56,137 nucleotides of DNA, from NCBI RefSeq assembly GCF_021532375.1, contig NZ_JAKGAP010000047.1, positions 1 through 56,137 of the forward strand, read 5' to 3'. Position numbers and translations under genes: made by a program. Position 1 is the first letter of the stretch, and every line of letters starts with the position of its first letter. The notes beneath the pieces are model-generated. The model did not search any database, was not told the DNA's origin, and saw nothing but the letters and a program-made list of their open reading frames with translations. The stretch is from Paenibacillus alkaliterrae. Its GTDB lineage: Bacteria; Bacillota; Bacilli; Paenibacillales; Paenibacillaceae. Below are positions 25,274 to 36,695 of this stretch, piece after piece.

Positions 25274-26812
25274 TTACTTGTTGATAAGTGTCGTGCCTGT
25301 CATTTCCTTCGGCTTAGCCAGCTCCATCAAATCCAGGAACGTTGGCGCGATATCGGCAAGGATGCCGCCTTCGCGAAGCGTCTCGCCCGCTTTCGTAATG
25401 ATGAGAGGAACCGGATTTGTCGTATGTGCGGTAAAAGGACGGCCATTCTCGTCGAATACCATATCCGCGTTGCCGTGGTCAGCCGTGATGATGCAAACGC
25501 CGCCTTTGGCAAGCACCGCTTCCACGACTTTGCCCAGACAATCATCTGTCGCTTCGACTGCCTTGATCGTTGGCTCCAGCATGCCGGAGTGACCTACCAT
25601 ATCAGGGTTAGCGAAGTTCAGTATGATGGCGTCATGCTTGTCCGATTCAATCTCGCGGACTGTAGATTCCGCAAGCTCGTACGCGCTCATCTCAGGCTGC
25701 AGATCGTACGTTGCGACCTTCGGCGAGTTGATCAGCACGCGAGTTTCACCAGGAAGCTCTTCATCGCGTCCGCCGCTGAAGAAAAACGTCACATGCGGAT
25801 ATTTTTCCGTTTCAGCTGTACGTAATTGCGTCTTGTTGTTTTGCGTAAGTACTTCGCCAAGCGTATTATCCAGGTTCTTTGGTGAATACGCGACGAACCC
25901 GCCAACCGTTTCACTGAATAACGTCAAGCAGACGAAATGCAGGTTAACCGGATGGTTTCCGCCGCGATCGAAGCCGCGGAAGTCTTCGTTCGTGAACACT
26001 TGCGATAATTGAATCGCGCGATCGGGACGGAAGTTGAAGAAAATAACCGCATCCCCGGATTCGACGAGACCTACCGGTTTGTTCTCTCCCTCAACGATAA
26101 CCGTTGGCATAACGAATTCATCATAAACCGATTTCTCGTAGGATTCAACTACCGCTTGAATCGGATCGAAATATTGCGGGCCTTCGCCGTAAACCATAGC
26201 GCGGTAGGATTTCTCCGTACGCTCCCAGCGCTTGTCGCGGTCCATTGCATAGTAACGGCCTTGGACTGTTGCGATGCGGCCTACGCCAACCTCTTCGATT
26301 CTCGCTTGCAGCTGCTCCAGGTAGCCCTTAGCGCTGTCCGGGGACACGTCGCGTCCGTCGAGAAAGGCATGAATGTAAACTTCCTCAAGCTCTTCCTTCT
26401 TTGCCAGTTCAAGCAAGGCGAACAAATGAGCAATGTGGCTGTGTACGCCGCCGTCGGAGAGCAAGCCGTACAGGTGAAGCTTTTTGCTATTCGCTTTTAC
26501 ATGTTTGATCGCGCCGAGAATCGTCTCGTTATCGAAAAATTCGCCATCGCGAATCGATTTGCTGATCCGCGTCAAATCCTGGTACACGATACGCCCTGCG
26601 CCGATGTTCAAATGACCAACCTCGGAGTTGCCCATTTGGCCTTCAGGCAAACCAACCGCTTCGCCCGCTGCCGTCAATGTCGTATGCGGGTAAGTCGACC
26701 AGAACCGGTCGTAGTTTGGTTTATTGGCTTGTGCTACGGCATTGCCCGTTACATCATCGCGCAAGCCGAAGCCGTCAAGAATAATAAGTGCTACCGGTTT
26801 CGGTGAAGCCAT
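25274..26812 (-). CDS. gpmI: 2,3-bisphosphoglycerate-independent phosphoglycerate mutase
   Basis: Interconverts 3- and 2-phosphoglycerate, Mn-dependent, 512 residues. It has the alkaline-phosphatase-like core: [13 protein letters not shown] at the start, the phosphoserine site [18 protein letters not shown], the insertion domain with [15 protein letters not shown] and [17 protein letters not shown], and metal ligands in [12 protein letters not shown] and TADHGNADM. In spore formers this enzyme is pH-sensitive through its Mn site. It starts 1 bp after the tpiA stop, so the two are translationally linked. Confidence 0.97.
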   Translation of the reverse strand: MASPKPVALIILDGFGLRDDVTGNAVAQANKPNYDRFWSTYPHTTLTAAGEAVGLPEGQMGNSEVGHLNIGAGRIVYQDLTRISKSIRDGEFFDNETILGAIKHVKANSKKLHLYGLLSDGGVHSHIAHLFALLELAKKEELEEVYIHAFLDGRDVSPDSAKGYLEQLQARIEEVGVGRIATVQGRYYAMDRDKRWERTEKSYRAMVYGEGPQYFDPIQAVVESYEKSVYDEFVMPTVIVEGENKPVGLVESGDAVIFFNFRPDRAIQLSQVFTNEDFRGFDRGGNHPVNLHFVCLTLFSETVGGFVAYSPKNLDNTLGEVLTQNNKTQLRTAETEKYPHVTFFFSGGRDEELPGETRVLINSPKVATYDLQPEMSAYELAESTVREIESDKHDAIILNFANPDMVGHSGMLEPTIKAVEATDDCLGKVVEAVLAKGGVCIITADHGNADMVFDENGRPFTAHTTNPVPLIITKAGETLREGGILADIAPTFLDLMELAKPKEMTGTTLINK

Positions 26813-26813
26813 C

Positions 26814-27584
<771 letters not shown>

Positions 27585-27587
27585 CTA

Positions 27588-28772
27588 TTATTTTTCGTTA
27601 AGTGCTACTACGCCTGGAAGTACTTTGCCTTCCATGAATTCCAGGGAAGCGCCGCCGCCAGTCGAAATGAAATCCATTTTGTCAGCTAAGCCAAATTTCT
27701 CGGCTGCTGCAGCCGAATCGCCGCCGCCGATAACGGTGTAACCAGCCGTTTCTGCAGTCGCGCGGGCAACTGCCAGCGTACCGTGGGAGAATGGCTCGAT
27801 TTCGAATACGCCCATCGGTCCGTTCCAAACGACCAATTTCGAGTTTTTGATAACATCCGCATACAGCTCGCGCGTTTTCGGTCCGATGTCGATGCCTTCC
27901 CATTCAGCAGGAATGCCGTCAACGTCAACGATTTGCGTGTTTGCATTTGCGCTGAAATCGTCCGTTACGACGATATCAACCGGGATCAAGAAGTTTTTAC
28001 CCAATTTTTTTGCTTTCTCGATGAACTCAAGCGCCAGATCAAGCTTGCTGTTATCTACCAGCGATTTGCCGATTTCATGGCCTTGCGCTTTGAAGAACGT
28101 ATAAGACAAGCCGCCGCCGATAATGATGTTGTCCGCAATTTCAAGCATTTTGTCGATAACCGCAATTTTGTCTTTTACTTTCGATCCGCCGACAATCGCT
28201 GTGAAAGGACGCTCAGGGTTGTTAAGCGCTTTGCCTAGTACTTCAAGCTCTCTTTCCATTAGCAGACCCGATACAGCCGGCAGCAGGTGCGCAATGCCTT
28301 CAGTCGAAGCGTGAGCGCGGTGCGCTGCGCCGAAAGCGTCGTTGACGAACAAGTCAGCCAGCTTCGCGAATTGTTTCGCCAGCTCCGGGTCGTTTTTCTC
28401 TTCGCCTTCGTAGAAGCGTACGTTTTCAAGCAAGAGGACATCGCCGTTGTTCAAAGCCGCTGCCTGCGCTTCTACTGCTGCGCCGATCGCTTCGTTAGCC
28501 TTAGTCACTTGTTTGCCCAGAAGCTCGGAGAGACGCACTGCGGATGCCGTGTGGCGAAGCTCTTCTACGACTTGACCGTTCGGACGGCCAAGATGGCTCG
28601 CAAGAATGACTTTAGCGCCTTTTTCGATCAAGAAATTAATCGTAGGCAGCGTCTCGCGAATCCGTTTGTCATCCGTAATTTTACCGTCTTCAAGCGGCAC
28701 GTTGAAATCAACGCGGACAAATACCCGTTTACCAGCTAATTCTGCTACGTCACGCACACTTTTTTTATTCAT
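27588..28772 (-). CDS. pgk: Phosphoglycerate kinase
   Basis: Transfers phosphate from 1,3-bisphosphoglycerate to ADP; 394 residues, normal length. Signatures are [43 protein letters not shown], the hinge region, and the nucleotide site [16 protein letters not shown]. The start [12 protein letters not shown] is taken since GGGAGG lies 9 nt upstream; 25 further in-frame codons have no ribosome site. A terminator hairpin sits between gap and pgk, so part of the transcripts may end before this gene. Confidence 0.97.
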   Translation of the reverse strand: MNKKSVRDVAELAGKRVFVRVDFNVPLEDGKITDDKRIRETLPTINFLIEKGAKVILASHLGRPNGQVVEELRHTASAVRLSELLGKQVTKANEAIGAAVEAQAAALNNGDVLLLENVRFYEGEEKNDPELAKQFAKLADLFVNDAFGAAHRAHASTEGIAHLLPAVSGLLMERELEVLGKALNNPERPFTAIVGGSKVKDKIAVIDKMLEIADNIIIGGGLSYTFFKAQGHEIGKSLVDNSKLDLALEFIEKAKKLGKNFLIPVDIVVTDDFSANANTQIVDVDGIPAEWEGIDIGPKTRELYADVIKNSKLVVWNGPMGVFEIEPFSHGTLAVARATAETAGYTVIGGGDSAAAAEKFGLADKMDFISTGGGASLEFMEGKVLPGVVALNEK

Positions 28773-28822
28773 TGATGAAAACCTCCCGGATAATGGTTGT
28801 GGAAAGGTATAGATTAGGACAG

Positions 28823-28863
28823 CAAAAAAAGAAGGTCGTTCCTTCAAAGAAGGAACGACCTTT
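28823..28863 (-). terminator. Strong hairpin between gap and pgk
   Basis: A perfect 13-bp stem (AAGGTCGTTCCTT with its complement) followed by a T-run on the minus strand. It probably attenuates the operon so that gap mRNA exceeds downstream mRNA, or stabilises the gap 3' end. Confidence 0.85.
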
Positions 28864-28942
28864 GGTCAGCGGCCTCTAAGAGCCGCAAACCAAGAACCTT
28901 AGCTCCGCACGCACAGAGCCGCGGTCCGTCCGCCTTCTTTGC

Positions 28943-29992
<1,050 letters not shown>

Positions 29993-30064
29993 TCAAGATG
30001 TCTTGCAAGTAAGGCCTAAGCCGCTGGCAATTCATCATGATTCCTCATACTCCAAGCTTGCCGC

Positions 30065-31102
30065 TTACTGCTTTTCTTGCCCGATCAGGGCTAGTATTTC
30101 CAGCGCCGCAGCTTCATCCGTTACCAATACATCGTTGTGTCCGAAGCGCATGACGGCCGCTATTGCCTCGCCCTTGCTTTTGCCGCCGGCAACGCCAATG
30201 ACAACTTCAGTGTTCACAATATCCTCGAGCCGTAACCCCACTGTCTGCATTTTGTGCACGACTGTGCCTTTGCGGTCAAAATAAAAACCGAATGACTCCG
30301 CTAATGCGCCTTCCGCTTGCATCGCATCGATAATCTCGCCGTCTAACCGCCTGCGCCTTGCCATGACTATAGCGTCTCCGATTCCGTGTATAACGATGCG
30401 GGCACTGCGAATGACAGCCACAATTTCCCGGATGTTCGGCTCCTGCATAATAGAAGCGAAGGCTTCCTCGCCCAAATGGTCAGGCACATGTAACAGCCGA
30501 TACTGCGCTCCCGTTCGCTTCGCCATCGTGGAAGCAATCGTATTTGCCTGATAATCCAAGCTTTCTCCCAGGCCGCCTCTGGCCGGCACAAACCAGTTCG
30601 TCTTGAGCGGCGTATTCGAAACCAATTGACTCGATACTTGAGCGGTTGTCGTACCGCCCGTTACTGCCACGACGTCGTTTGGACGCATGACCTTGTTCAG
30701 CACCTGGCAGCCCGCCCGGCCAAGCTCGCGCTTCGTCTGCGCCGACGTCTCGGAATCACCTGCAACGATAACGACCTGCGATAAGCCAAAATGGCTGCGA
30801 ATCGTTTCCTCCAGCTCAGATAAACCAAACATCGTTTTGTAAAAGGGTTCAAGCTGTTCCAATAAAAGCTTGCCTGAATCGCTAATTCGCATGCCCCCCG
30901 AATGAATCTCGAGCAGTCCTTGCGATTTCAGAAAATCGGTTTCCGCCCGAAGCATGCGCTCCGTCATCGATAATGCCGACGCCAACGTTCGGCGCCCGAT
31001 CAAATCCGAAAGCATTACCTGATGAAGGATCGAATACCGCTTCTTCATGACGTCGAGCAGATCCGGCACAAGCTGCTGCTGCAGTTCAACGATCTGACTC
31101 AT
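30065..31102 (-). CDS. cggR: Central glycolytic genes regulator CggR
   Basis: A SorC-family repressor of the gap operon whose ligand in Bacillus is fructose 1,6-bisphosphate; 345 residues. The N-terminal winged helix includes RRTLASALSMTERMLRAETD. The effector domain has the sugar-phosphate-isomerase-like fold with VAVTGGTTTAQVSSQL and GVAGGKSKGEAIAAV. It is the first gene of the glycolytic operon, and its operator and promoter are recognisable directly upstream, giving autorepression. Confidence 0.95.
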   Translation of the reverse strand: MSQIVELQQQLVPDLLDVMKKRYSILHQVMLSDLIGRRTLASALSMTERMLRAETDFLKSQGLLEIHSGGMRISDSGKLLLEQLEPFYKTMFGLSELEETIRSHFGLSQVVIVAGDSETSAQTKRELGRAGCQVLNKVMRPNDVVAVTGGTTTAQVSSQLVSNTPLKTNWFVPARGGLGESLDYQANTIASTMAKRTGAQYRLLHVPDHLGEEAFASIMQEPNIREIVAVIRSARIVIHGIGDAIVMARRRRLDGEIIDAMQAEGALAESFGFYFDRKGTVVHKMQTVGLRLEDIVNTEVVIGVAGGKSKGEAIAAVMRFGHNDVLVTDEAAALEILALIGQEKQ

Positions 31103-31154
31103 TTCTTATCCTTCACTCCACCCGGCCTCTTGCGTATTCGATCCATACCTGCTG

Positions 31155-31190
31155 GACGATTTCTGTCCCGAGGTATCATTTCGAGTCCCA
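31155..31190 (-). promoter_or_regulatory. CggR operator
   Basis: On the minus strand GGGAC, N6, TGAT, N4, CGGGAC, N6, CGTC. This matches the Bacillus CggR operator plan (CGGGAC-N6-TGTC-N4-CGGGAC-N6-TGTC) in both spacing and most bases. It lies just downstream of the -10 box, so bound repressor would block initiation or elongation. Confidence 0.85.
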
Positions 31191-31195
31191 CCAAT

Positions 31196-31224
31196 AGTTT
31201 ATCGGAAATGCCGGATTGTAGCAA
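31196..31224 (-). promoter_or_regulatory. cggR-gap operon promoter
   Basis: TTGCTA, 17-bp spacer, TAAACT on the minus strand. The CggR operator begins 5 bp downstream of the -10 box. Confidence 0.65.
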
Positions 31225-31239
31225 TAGCCGTTTTTCATT

Positions 31240-31253
31240 TGAAAACGGTTTCC
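31240..31253. promoter_or_regulatory. Possible catabolite-responsive element
   Basis: TGAAAACGGTTTCC fits the CcpA cre pattern (TGNAARCGNWWWCA) except for the last base. It lies upstream of the cggR promoter and inside a CCGTTTT/AAAACGG inverted repeat. Low-specificity motif. Confidence 0.35.
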
Positions 31254-31337
31254 GTCACATTTTTCACAAATTTTATTTTTCAAGTTTACTTGCATTAAAA
31301 CCCGTAATGTCATATAATAATTTTTGCTACTGTTTTT

Positions 31338-31412
31338 GCGCCCGTGGTCCAATGGATATGACGTAGGCCTCCGGAGCCTGAGATCTAGGTTCGATTCCTA
31401 GCGGGCGCGCCA
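31338..31412 (+). tRNA. tRNA-Arg (anticodon CCG)
   Basis: 75 nt. The acceptor arm GCGCCCG pairs with CGGGCGC, the anticodon loop is CTCCGGA, the T-arm contains GGTTCGATTCC, and the CCA end is encoded. Followed by a terminator. Confidence 0.93.
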
Positions 31413-31445
31413 TTATACTTACCCAACACCTATAATGATACAGAC

Positions 31446-31480
31446 AAACCGTTCCTATACGCTGGAGCGGTTTTTATTTT
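31446..31480 (+). terminator. Terminator of tRNA-Arg
   Basis: AAACCGTTCC pairs with GGAGCGGTTT (one G-T pair) and a T-rich tail follows. Confidence 0.8.
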
Positions 31481-31497
31481 TGGCATCTACAGACCTG

Positions 31498-31514
31498 TTT
31501 GACTATCTTTGACT
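31498..31514 (+). promoter_or_regulatory. CtsR operator of clpP
   Basis: TTTGACTATCTTTGACT is a direct heptad repeat with 3-bp spacing, the complement of the CtsR box (AGTCAAA-NNN-AGTCAAA). It overlaps the -35 box of the clpP promoter, so CtsR would repress clpP until heat or protein stress. Confidence 0.88.
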
Positions 31515-31537
31515 TTTGAGTTTTCATCCGTTATTAT
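31509..31537 (+). promoter_or_regulatory. clpP promoter
   Basis: TTGACT, 17-bp spacer, TATTAT. It lies 46 bp before the chosen clpP start and is overlapped by the CtsR box. Confidence 0.75.
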
Positions 31538-31583
31538 GGGATTACGATTTAACCATTCATAGTTGTTGAGGAGGGGGCTTGCG

Positions 31584-32174
31584 TTGGATATGAATTTCGT
31601 TCCTATGGTTATTGAGCAAAACAATCGGGGTGAGCGTGCGTATGACATTTACTCTCGCCTATTGAAAGACCGTATTATTTTTCTCGGATCCGGTGTAAAT
31701 GACGTGGTGGCCAACTCCATCATCGCTCAAATGCTATTCCTGGCTGCCGATGATCCTGAGAAGGACATTTCGCTCTATATCAACAGCCCGGGCGGTTCGA
31801 TCACAGCAGGTATGGCTATCTACGATACGATGCAATATATTAAACCGGACGTGTCCACCATTTGCGTAGGCATGGCCGCTTCTATGGGTGCCTTCCTGCT
31901 TACCGCAGGCGCCAAAGGCAAACGATATGCGCTTCCGAACAGCGAAGTGATGATTCACCAGCCGCTGGGCGGAGCTGAAGGCCAGGCCAGCGACATTGAA
32001 ATTCGGGCTCGCCGCATCCTCAAGATGCGCGACAAGCTAAACGGCATCCTGGCAGACCGCAGCGGTCAGCCGCTCGATCGTATCGAGAAGGATACCGATC
32101 GCGATTACTTCATGAGCGCCGAGGAAGCAAGAGAATATGGACTTGTGGACAAAGTCATCGAGAAGCTTATCTAA
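31584..32174 (+). CDS. clpP: ATP-dependent Clp protease proteolytic subunit
   Basis: A serine protease that forms a tetradecameric barrel and works with ClpX/ClpC to degrade tagged and misfolded proteins, including tmRNA-tagged ones. 196 residues from the chosen TTG. Catalytic Ser is in [13 protein letters not shown], His in [14 protein letters not shown], and Asp in the [13 protein letters not shown] region. The TTG two codons before [12 protein letters not shown] is preferred because AGGAGG lies 9 nt upstream; the ATG is 15 nt from it. Controlled by a CtsR box. Confidence 0.95.
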   Translation: MDMNFVPMVIEQNNRGERAYDIYSRLLKDRIIFLGSGVNDVVANSIIAQMLFLAADDPEKDISLYINSPGGSITAGMAIYDTMQYIKPDVSTICVGMAASMGAFLLTAGAKGKRYALPNSEVMIHQPLGGAEGQASDIEIRARRILKMRDKLNGILADRSGQPLDRIEKDTDRDYFMSAEEAREYGLVDKVIEKLI

Positions 32175-32188
32175 TCGGCCACATTCAA

Positions 32189-32246
32189 CAAAAAAAAGAC
32201 TGCCTTCAAAGTCATCGACGATGACCAAGAGGCAGCCTTTTTTTGT
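32189..32246. terminator. Bidirectional terminator between clpP and the HPr-like gene
   Basis: AAGACTGCCT and AGGCAGCCTT pair around an inner GTCATCG/CGATGAC stem, with A-run and T-run on either side. Confidence 0.8.
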
Positions 32247-32274
32247 TGTTAACTCCCCTTCTCATTTACAGCCT

Positions 32275-32544
32275 TTATTGATTTTCCAGCTCTTCTTTGC
32301 TGACTAAGGCGACTAAAGCGTTTACAGCCTGCTCTGCGTCCGAACCTTCTGCACTAATGGATACTTCAGTGCCGGAGCTGATCGCCAAGCTCATAATTCC
32401 CATAATGGATTTGGCATTTACTTTCTTGTCGTCTTTCTCAACAAATACTTCGGAGGAAAATTTGTTCGCTTCTTGTACGAATAATGCTGCAGGTCTTGCA
32501 TGAAGTCCCGTCTTTAGACGAACGACAACCGGAAGCCTTGTCAT
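32275..32544 (-). CDS. crh: HPr-like protein at the crh locus
   Basis: An 89-residue HPr-fold protein. It sits after whiA, exactly where Bacillus has crh, and shares Crh-like blocks (ARPAALFVQEANKFSSEVFV, VNAKSIMGIMSLAISSGTE). Ser46 (KSIMG) is present for HprK phosphorylation and CcpA co-repression. However, residue 15 is His (TGLHARPAA), whereas Bacillus Crh has Gln, so this protein could also take phosphate from enzyme I like true HPr. The second ATG is chosen for spacing from GGGGG; the first touches that site. hprK lies 17 kb away in this window. The symbol reflects position rather than proven function. Confidence 0.85.
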   Translation of the reverse strand: MTRLPVVVRLKTGLHARPAALFVQEANKFSSEVFVEKDDKKVNAKSIMGIMSLAISSGTEVSISAEGSDAEQAVNALVALVSKEELENQ

Positions 32545-32651
32545 GGAAACCATACCCCCTATATTTTACTAAATCATTATCATGCCATGTGAAAAAAAAG
32601 CCATTTTAAATTATTATATCATTATACCAGCTGATACACTAGGTTAAAAGG

Positions 32652-33581
32652 TCAGAGTCCGCGGATTTTTTCCGCGAGTTCGTCAATTTTGCGCAATCGA
32701 TGATTTACGCCTGACTTACTAACCTTACCGCCAAGCATCTCGCCGACCTCCGTCAAGTTCATATCCGGATGCTGCAGTCTGATTTCCGCAACCTCTTTCA
32801 ATTTGTCCGGCAAGCTCTCCAGACCCACTTCTCTTTGCAGCAGCTTGATATTCTCAATCTGACGAACAGCTGCACCGATCGTTTTGTTCAAGTTAGCCGT
32901 TTCGCAGTTGACGATCCGGTTGACCGAATTGCGCATATCGCGCATAATTCTGACATCCTCAAACTTGAATAACGCCTGATGCGCGCCGATAATATTCAGA
33001 AGCTCGATGATTTTCTCGCCCTCTTTGATGTAGAAGATAAAACCCTTTTTCCGTTCAATGCATCTGGCATTTAATTCAAATTTATTCGCAAGATCAACCA
33101 GCGCTTCGCAATGCTCCTGATACATCGACGATATTTCCAAGTGGTACGAGGAGCCTTCCGGATTGTTGACAGACCCGCCAGCCAGGAAAGCGCCGCGCAA
33201 ATACGAGCGTTTGCAGCATGGCTTGCGAATAATTTCCTTATCGATGCCGAGGTTGAACATAAACCCCTCTGATACGATCTTGAGCTCACTTAATATTTCC
33301 TGTACGCCTGCCGGTATACGTACGATATACACATTATTTTTTTTGAGTCTCATTTTTTTGCGTACGAGCAGCTCTATATGCACCTTGTAATGCTTTTTGA
33401 GCAGGGAATAAATTCTTCTGGCAATGGCCGCATTTTCCGTTGAGATGTCCAAAACGACTTTGCGGCTGGATACGCTAACCGAGCCATTCATTCGTATAAG
33501 CGCCGACAGCTCCGCTCTCTCGCAGCAGCTATCCGCTTCAATTAATGTCAGCTCTTTTTTCGTTTGCGCCGCAAAAGACAT
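32652..33581 (-). CDS. whiA: WhiA, DNA-binding protein
   Basis: A conserved Gram-positive protein linked to cell division and chromosome segregation; 309 residues. The N-terminal two thirds look like a LAGLIDADG homing-endonuclease fold without catalytic residues ([20 protein letters not shown] is the signature). The C-terminal helix-turn-helix is [20 protein letters not shown]. It starts 6 bp after yvcK, within the rapZ-yvcK-whiA-HPr run. Confidence 0.95.
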   Translation of the reverse strand: MSFAAQTKKELTLIEADSCCERAELSALIRMNGSVSVSSRKVVLDISTENAAIARRIYSLLKKHYKVHIELLVRKKMRLKKNNVYIVRIPAGVQEILSELKIVSEGFMFNLGIDKEIIRKPCCKRSYLRGAFLAGGSVNNPEGSSYHLEISSMYQEHCEALVDLANKFELNARCIERKKGFIFYIKEGEKIIELLNIIGAHQALFKFEDVRIMRDMRNSVNRIVNCETANLNKTIGAAVRQIENIKLLQREVGLESLPDKLKEVAEIRLQHPDMNLTEVGEMLGGKVSKSGVNHRLRKIDELAEKIRGL

Positions 33582-33587
33582 CGTAAA

Positions 33588-34574
33588 TCACCTCTTTCGT
33601 AACATCCAGTTCTCAACCAGTTTATATATATGATGGCTTAAACGTTCGGCATCATGCCGCAAAAAAGTTCGGAACAGCACAAGACGGTCAGCAATTACAT
33701 TATAGCCCTTTTCGGTTACCGCATCCAAATCAAGATGAACGGCCTTCGCGCCCTTTTCCGCATATTTGCTTTCAATTTGCGGAGGGATTTCTCCATCGTT
33801 CACAATGACGTAATCGAATAAATGATGACCGATATGCGCATGAATCGCATCCAAATGATCGCCCACCGAGTAATTATCCGTTTCTCCTGGCTGCGTCATC
33901 ACATTGCATACGAACAGCTTTACGGCTTCGGACTCCACTATAGCGGTCGCCAGCTTCGGTACGAGCAGATTAGGAATGATACTCGTATATAAGCTTCCCG
34001 GACCGATTAATATCGCGTCCGCTTGCTCAATGGCTTCGACCGCTTCCTCCAATGGTTCTACGTCTGTCGGCTCTAAAAACACCCTTTTTATCCTCTGACC
34101 AGCCTTCGGTATCATCGATTCTCCCGTTACGACAGAGCCATCCGCCATTTCAGCCTTCAGCACGATGGCCTGGCCTGCCGCAGGAAGCACCCGTCCCCGC
34201 ACAGCAAGCACGCGGCTTAACTCGCGAATTCCCGTTACGAAATCGCCCGATATATCCGTCATGGCTGCCAGCATGAGATTGCCGAGGCTATGGCCTGCAA
34301 GCCCAGGCACACTCTTAAAACGATATTGAAGCACTTCAGTCAGCAGCGGTTCCGCATCTGCCAGCGCCATCAGAACGTTGCGAATATCTCCGGGAGGCGG
34401 TATTTGCAGCTCATTGCGGAGAATGCCCGAGCTTCCTCCATCATCGGCTACCGTTACGATAGCGGTAATATCGAGCGGCTTCTCCTTCAGACCCCGCAGC
34501 ATGACGGATAAACCCGTACCCCCGCCGATCACGACGATTTTCGGCCGCCTCAATATTTTATTTCTATTCTGCAT
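33588..34574 (-). CDS. yvcK: YvcK/GlmR-type gluconeogenesis factor
   Basis: A 328-residue UPF0052/CofD-like protein that binds UDP-GlcNAc and regulates carbon flow into the cell wall in Bacillus. Motifs are VVIGGGTGLSVMLRGLK at the N-terminus, VTVADDGGSSGILRNE, and ILIGPGSLYTSIIPNLLV. It overlaps nothing but lies 12 bp after rapZ. Conserved neighbours support the call. It is needed mainly on gluconeogenic carbon sources in Bacillus. Confidence 0.95.
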   Translation of the reverse strand: MQNRNKILRRPKIVVIGGGTGLSVMLRGLKEKPLDITAIVTVADDGGSSGILRNELQIPPPGDIRNVLMALADAEPLLTEVLQYRFKSVPGLAGHSLGNLMLAAMTDISGDFVTGIRELSRVLAVRGRVLPAAGQAIVLKAEMADGSVVTGESMIPKAGQRIKRVFLEPTDVEPLEEAVEAIEQADAILIGPGSLYTSIIPNLLVPKLATAIVESEAVKLFVCNVMTQPGETDNYSVGDHLDAIHAHIGHHLFDYVIVNDGEIPPQIESKYAEKGAKAVHLDLDAVTEKGYNVIADRLVLFRTFLRHDAERLSHHIYKLVENWMLRKR

Positions 34575-34586
34575 CGCTTCACCCCG

Positions 34587-35474
34587 TCAATGCTTGTCAC
34601 GATCGGAATCACGATGGCTGACACGAACACGCTCCGTATCGCTGCTTCCGAGCATGCGTCCCAAATATTCGGCAATGGCTACGGAGCGATGCTTGCCGCC
34701 TGTACAGCCAATACCGATAACAACCTGACTTTTCCCTTCCTTACCGTAAAGGGGTATTAGGAAATGCAGCATATCTAACAGCTTGGTTAGAAACTGTTGC
34801 GTCTCAGGCCATTTCATGACATAGTCATATACATCAGGGTTTTGCCCGGTGTTAGGACGCAAATGCTCAACATAATGCGGATTAGGCAAGAAGCGAACGT
34901 CATAGATAAGGTCGGCATCAATCGGAATGCCGTATTTGAAGCCGAAGGATGTTACGTTAATAGAGAGACTATTCTGCTCTTGATTCGTAAAATGCGTAAT
35001 AATCCGTTCCTTCAAATGAGCGGGCTTCAAAATGCTTGTATCGATAACCTGCGACGCTGAGCCTTTGAGATCCTCCAACAGGCGTCTTTCATTGCGAATG
35101 CCTTCAAGCGGCATGCCATCCGGGGCAAGCGGATGACGACGACGGCTTTCCTTATAACGCTGAACCAGCACCTCGTCGGTGGCATCCAGAAATAAAATTT
35201 CACAGCTGATCGTGTAGTGGTCTTTGATGTAGGTTAACGACTCCGATAACGCCGTGAAAAATTCTCTGCCACGTAAATCTATAACGAGCGCGACTTTTCC
35301 AATCTTACCTTTCGATTGCTCGATTAGCTCGGCAAATTTCGGTATAAGAACAGGTGGCAAGTTATCCACGCAGAAGAAGCCGAGATCCTCAAGGCTTTGG
35401 ACAGCAATGGTCTTGCCCGCGCCCGACATCCCGGTAATAATGACAAGCTTCGCTACAGTTGCCGCCGTTTCCAA
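34587..35474 (-). CDS. rapZ: RapZ/YvcJ nucleotide-binding protein
   Basis: A 295-residue P-loop protein. Walker A is IITGMSGAGKTIAVQSLEDL; the C-terminal domain holds VIGIGCTGGKHRSVAIAEYL, the conserved ligand/RNA-binding part. In E. coli RapZ guides RNase E to GlmZ; in Bacillus the homologue YvcJ binds GTP/ATP and affects competence, with no known RNA partner. First gene of the conserved rapZ-yvcK-whiA run. Confidence 0.95.
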   Translation of the reverse strand: METAATVAKLVIITGMSGAGKTIAVQSLEDLGFFCVDNLPPVLIPKFAELIEQSKGKIGKVALVIDLRGREFFTALSESLTYIKDHYTISCEILFLDATDEVLVQRYKESRRRHPLAPDGMPLEGIRNERRLLEDLKGSASQVIDTSILKPAHLKERIITHFTNQEQNSLSINVTSFGFKYGIPIDADLIYDVRFLPNPHYVEHLRPNTGQNPDVYDYVMKWPETQQFLTKLLDMLHFLIPLYGKEGKSQVVIGIGCTGGKHRSVAIAEYLGRMLGSSDTERVRVSHRDSDRDKH

Positions 35475-35557
35475 GAGAAAACCTCCTTCAGGTCTTGCGA
35501 ATGCAAAACCAGCTTCATAAGCATCATTTTAACGTTTGCGAATGCGAAATTACTTTG

Positions 35558-36508
35558 TCAGCCTCTCAAAATAAGACCAGCCGCGCCTACTACGCCAGCG
35601 TTATTGCCTAGCGTTGCCGCAACGATCTTCACGTTTTCTTTCGCTTGATCCTGTGTATACTTCTCGAATACTTCGCGAATTTGGTCGAACAAGAAATCGC
35701 CTGCTTTCGACACGCCGCCGCCGATGATGAAGTATTGCGGATTAAGAATAATCGCGAGCATAGCCATCGACTTGCCTAAATAATAAGCGGCGCGGTTAAC
35801 GATGCGAGTCGCTACCTCATCGCCAGCCTTAGCGGCATCGAGCACATCCTTCGCCATAATGTTCTCCACCTGCGAAAGCGAGGTTCGGTCGCCGCGTTCT
35901 ACCGCATCCTTGGCCATGCGAATAATTCCGGTCGCTGAAGATACCGTCTCCAGGCAGCCCATTTTGCCGCAGCCGCATTGAATGGCTTCCAGATCCGGCA
36001 CAATTGCCATATGGCCAAGCTCCCCTGCCATCCCTGCAAAACCCTCAACAATTTTTTCATCTATAATAATTCCGCCGCCTACGCCTGTTCCAAGCGTGTA
36101 GCATACACAGTGGGCGACGCCTTTGCCCGCACCGCCCCAAGCTTCGCCTAACGCTGCAACGTTTGCGTCATTGTTGACCTTGACCGTCTTGTTCAGCGCT
36201 TGCTCCAAATACGCTTTCAAATTTACGTTTTCAATTTTCAGGTTAGGAGCAAACTTTACGATACCGTTCGGAATATCCAGGAATCCGGCAATGCCAACGC
36301 CGATGCCGTCAACCTTCTCCCAATCGTAATCGGATTCCTCTACGATTTGCTGCGCGTACTTTGCGATATTTTGAAGGATAGTGTCCGTTCCTTTACTCGC
36401 TTCCGTCGGTCCTTCATACGTTTTGAGCAATTGCCCGTCCGCATTGCAAATGCCAACCTTAATAGCCGTTCCGCCGACATCGACTCCAACGTAAATCTTT
36501 TCAGACAT
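35558..36508 (-). CDS. glcK: ROK-family glucokinase
   Basis: Phosphorylates glucose with ATP; 316 residues. The ATP site is YVGVDVGGTAIKVGI, the sugar site holds VKVNNDANVAALGEAWGGAG with the catalytic Asp, and TLGTGVGGGII follows. The ROK zinc motif is CGCGKMGCLE. The second of two adjacent start codons (GTG-ATG) is chosen for 8-nt spacing from GAGGTG. It sits between trxB and rapZ, where Bacillus has yvcI. Confidence 0.93.
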   Translation of the reverse strand: MSEKIYVGVDVGGTAIKVGICNADGQLLKTYEGPTEASKGTDTILQNIAKYAQQIVEESDYDWEKVDGIGVGIAGFLDIPNGIVKFAPNLKIENVNLKAYLEQALNKTVKVNNDANVAALGEAWGGAGKGVAHCVCYTLGTGVGGGIIIDEKIVEGFAGMAGELGHMAIVPDLEAIQCGCGKMGCLETVSSATGIIRMAKDAVERGDRTSLSQVENIMAKDVLDAAKAGDEVATRIVNRAAYYLGKSMAMLAIILNPQYFIIGGGVSKAGDFLFDQIREVFEKYTQDQAKENVKIVAATLGNNAGVVGAAGLILRG

Positions 36509-36618
36509 CACTAGTCCACCTCATCAATATGTTAATCTTCTCTGTAACACTATAAGCTTTCCTTTACCCTGCGGTCAAGATAGCGAGATTCGGGCAAATC
36601 GGGCATTCCAAGCTATTT

Positions 36619-36665
36619 AAAAGGCTATACCTTCAAGCCATAAAGCTTTGCCGGTATAGCCCCTT
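36619..36665 (-). terminator. Terminator after trxB
   Basis: AAGGCTATACC and GGTATAGCC form a 9-bp or longer stem with a 21-nt loop. The minus strand then reads TTTTAAATAG, a weak T-run. Confidence 0.6.
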
Positions 36666-36695
36666 CTGTATCGTTATGATGCGGTCCGCCAATTA

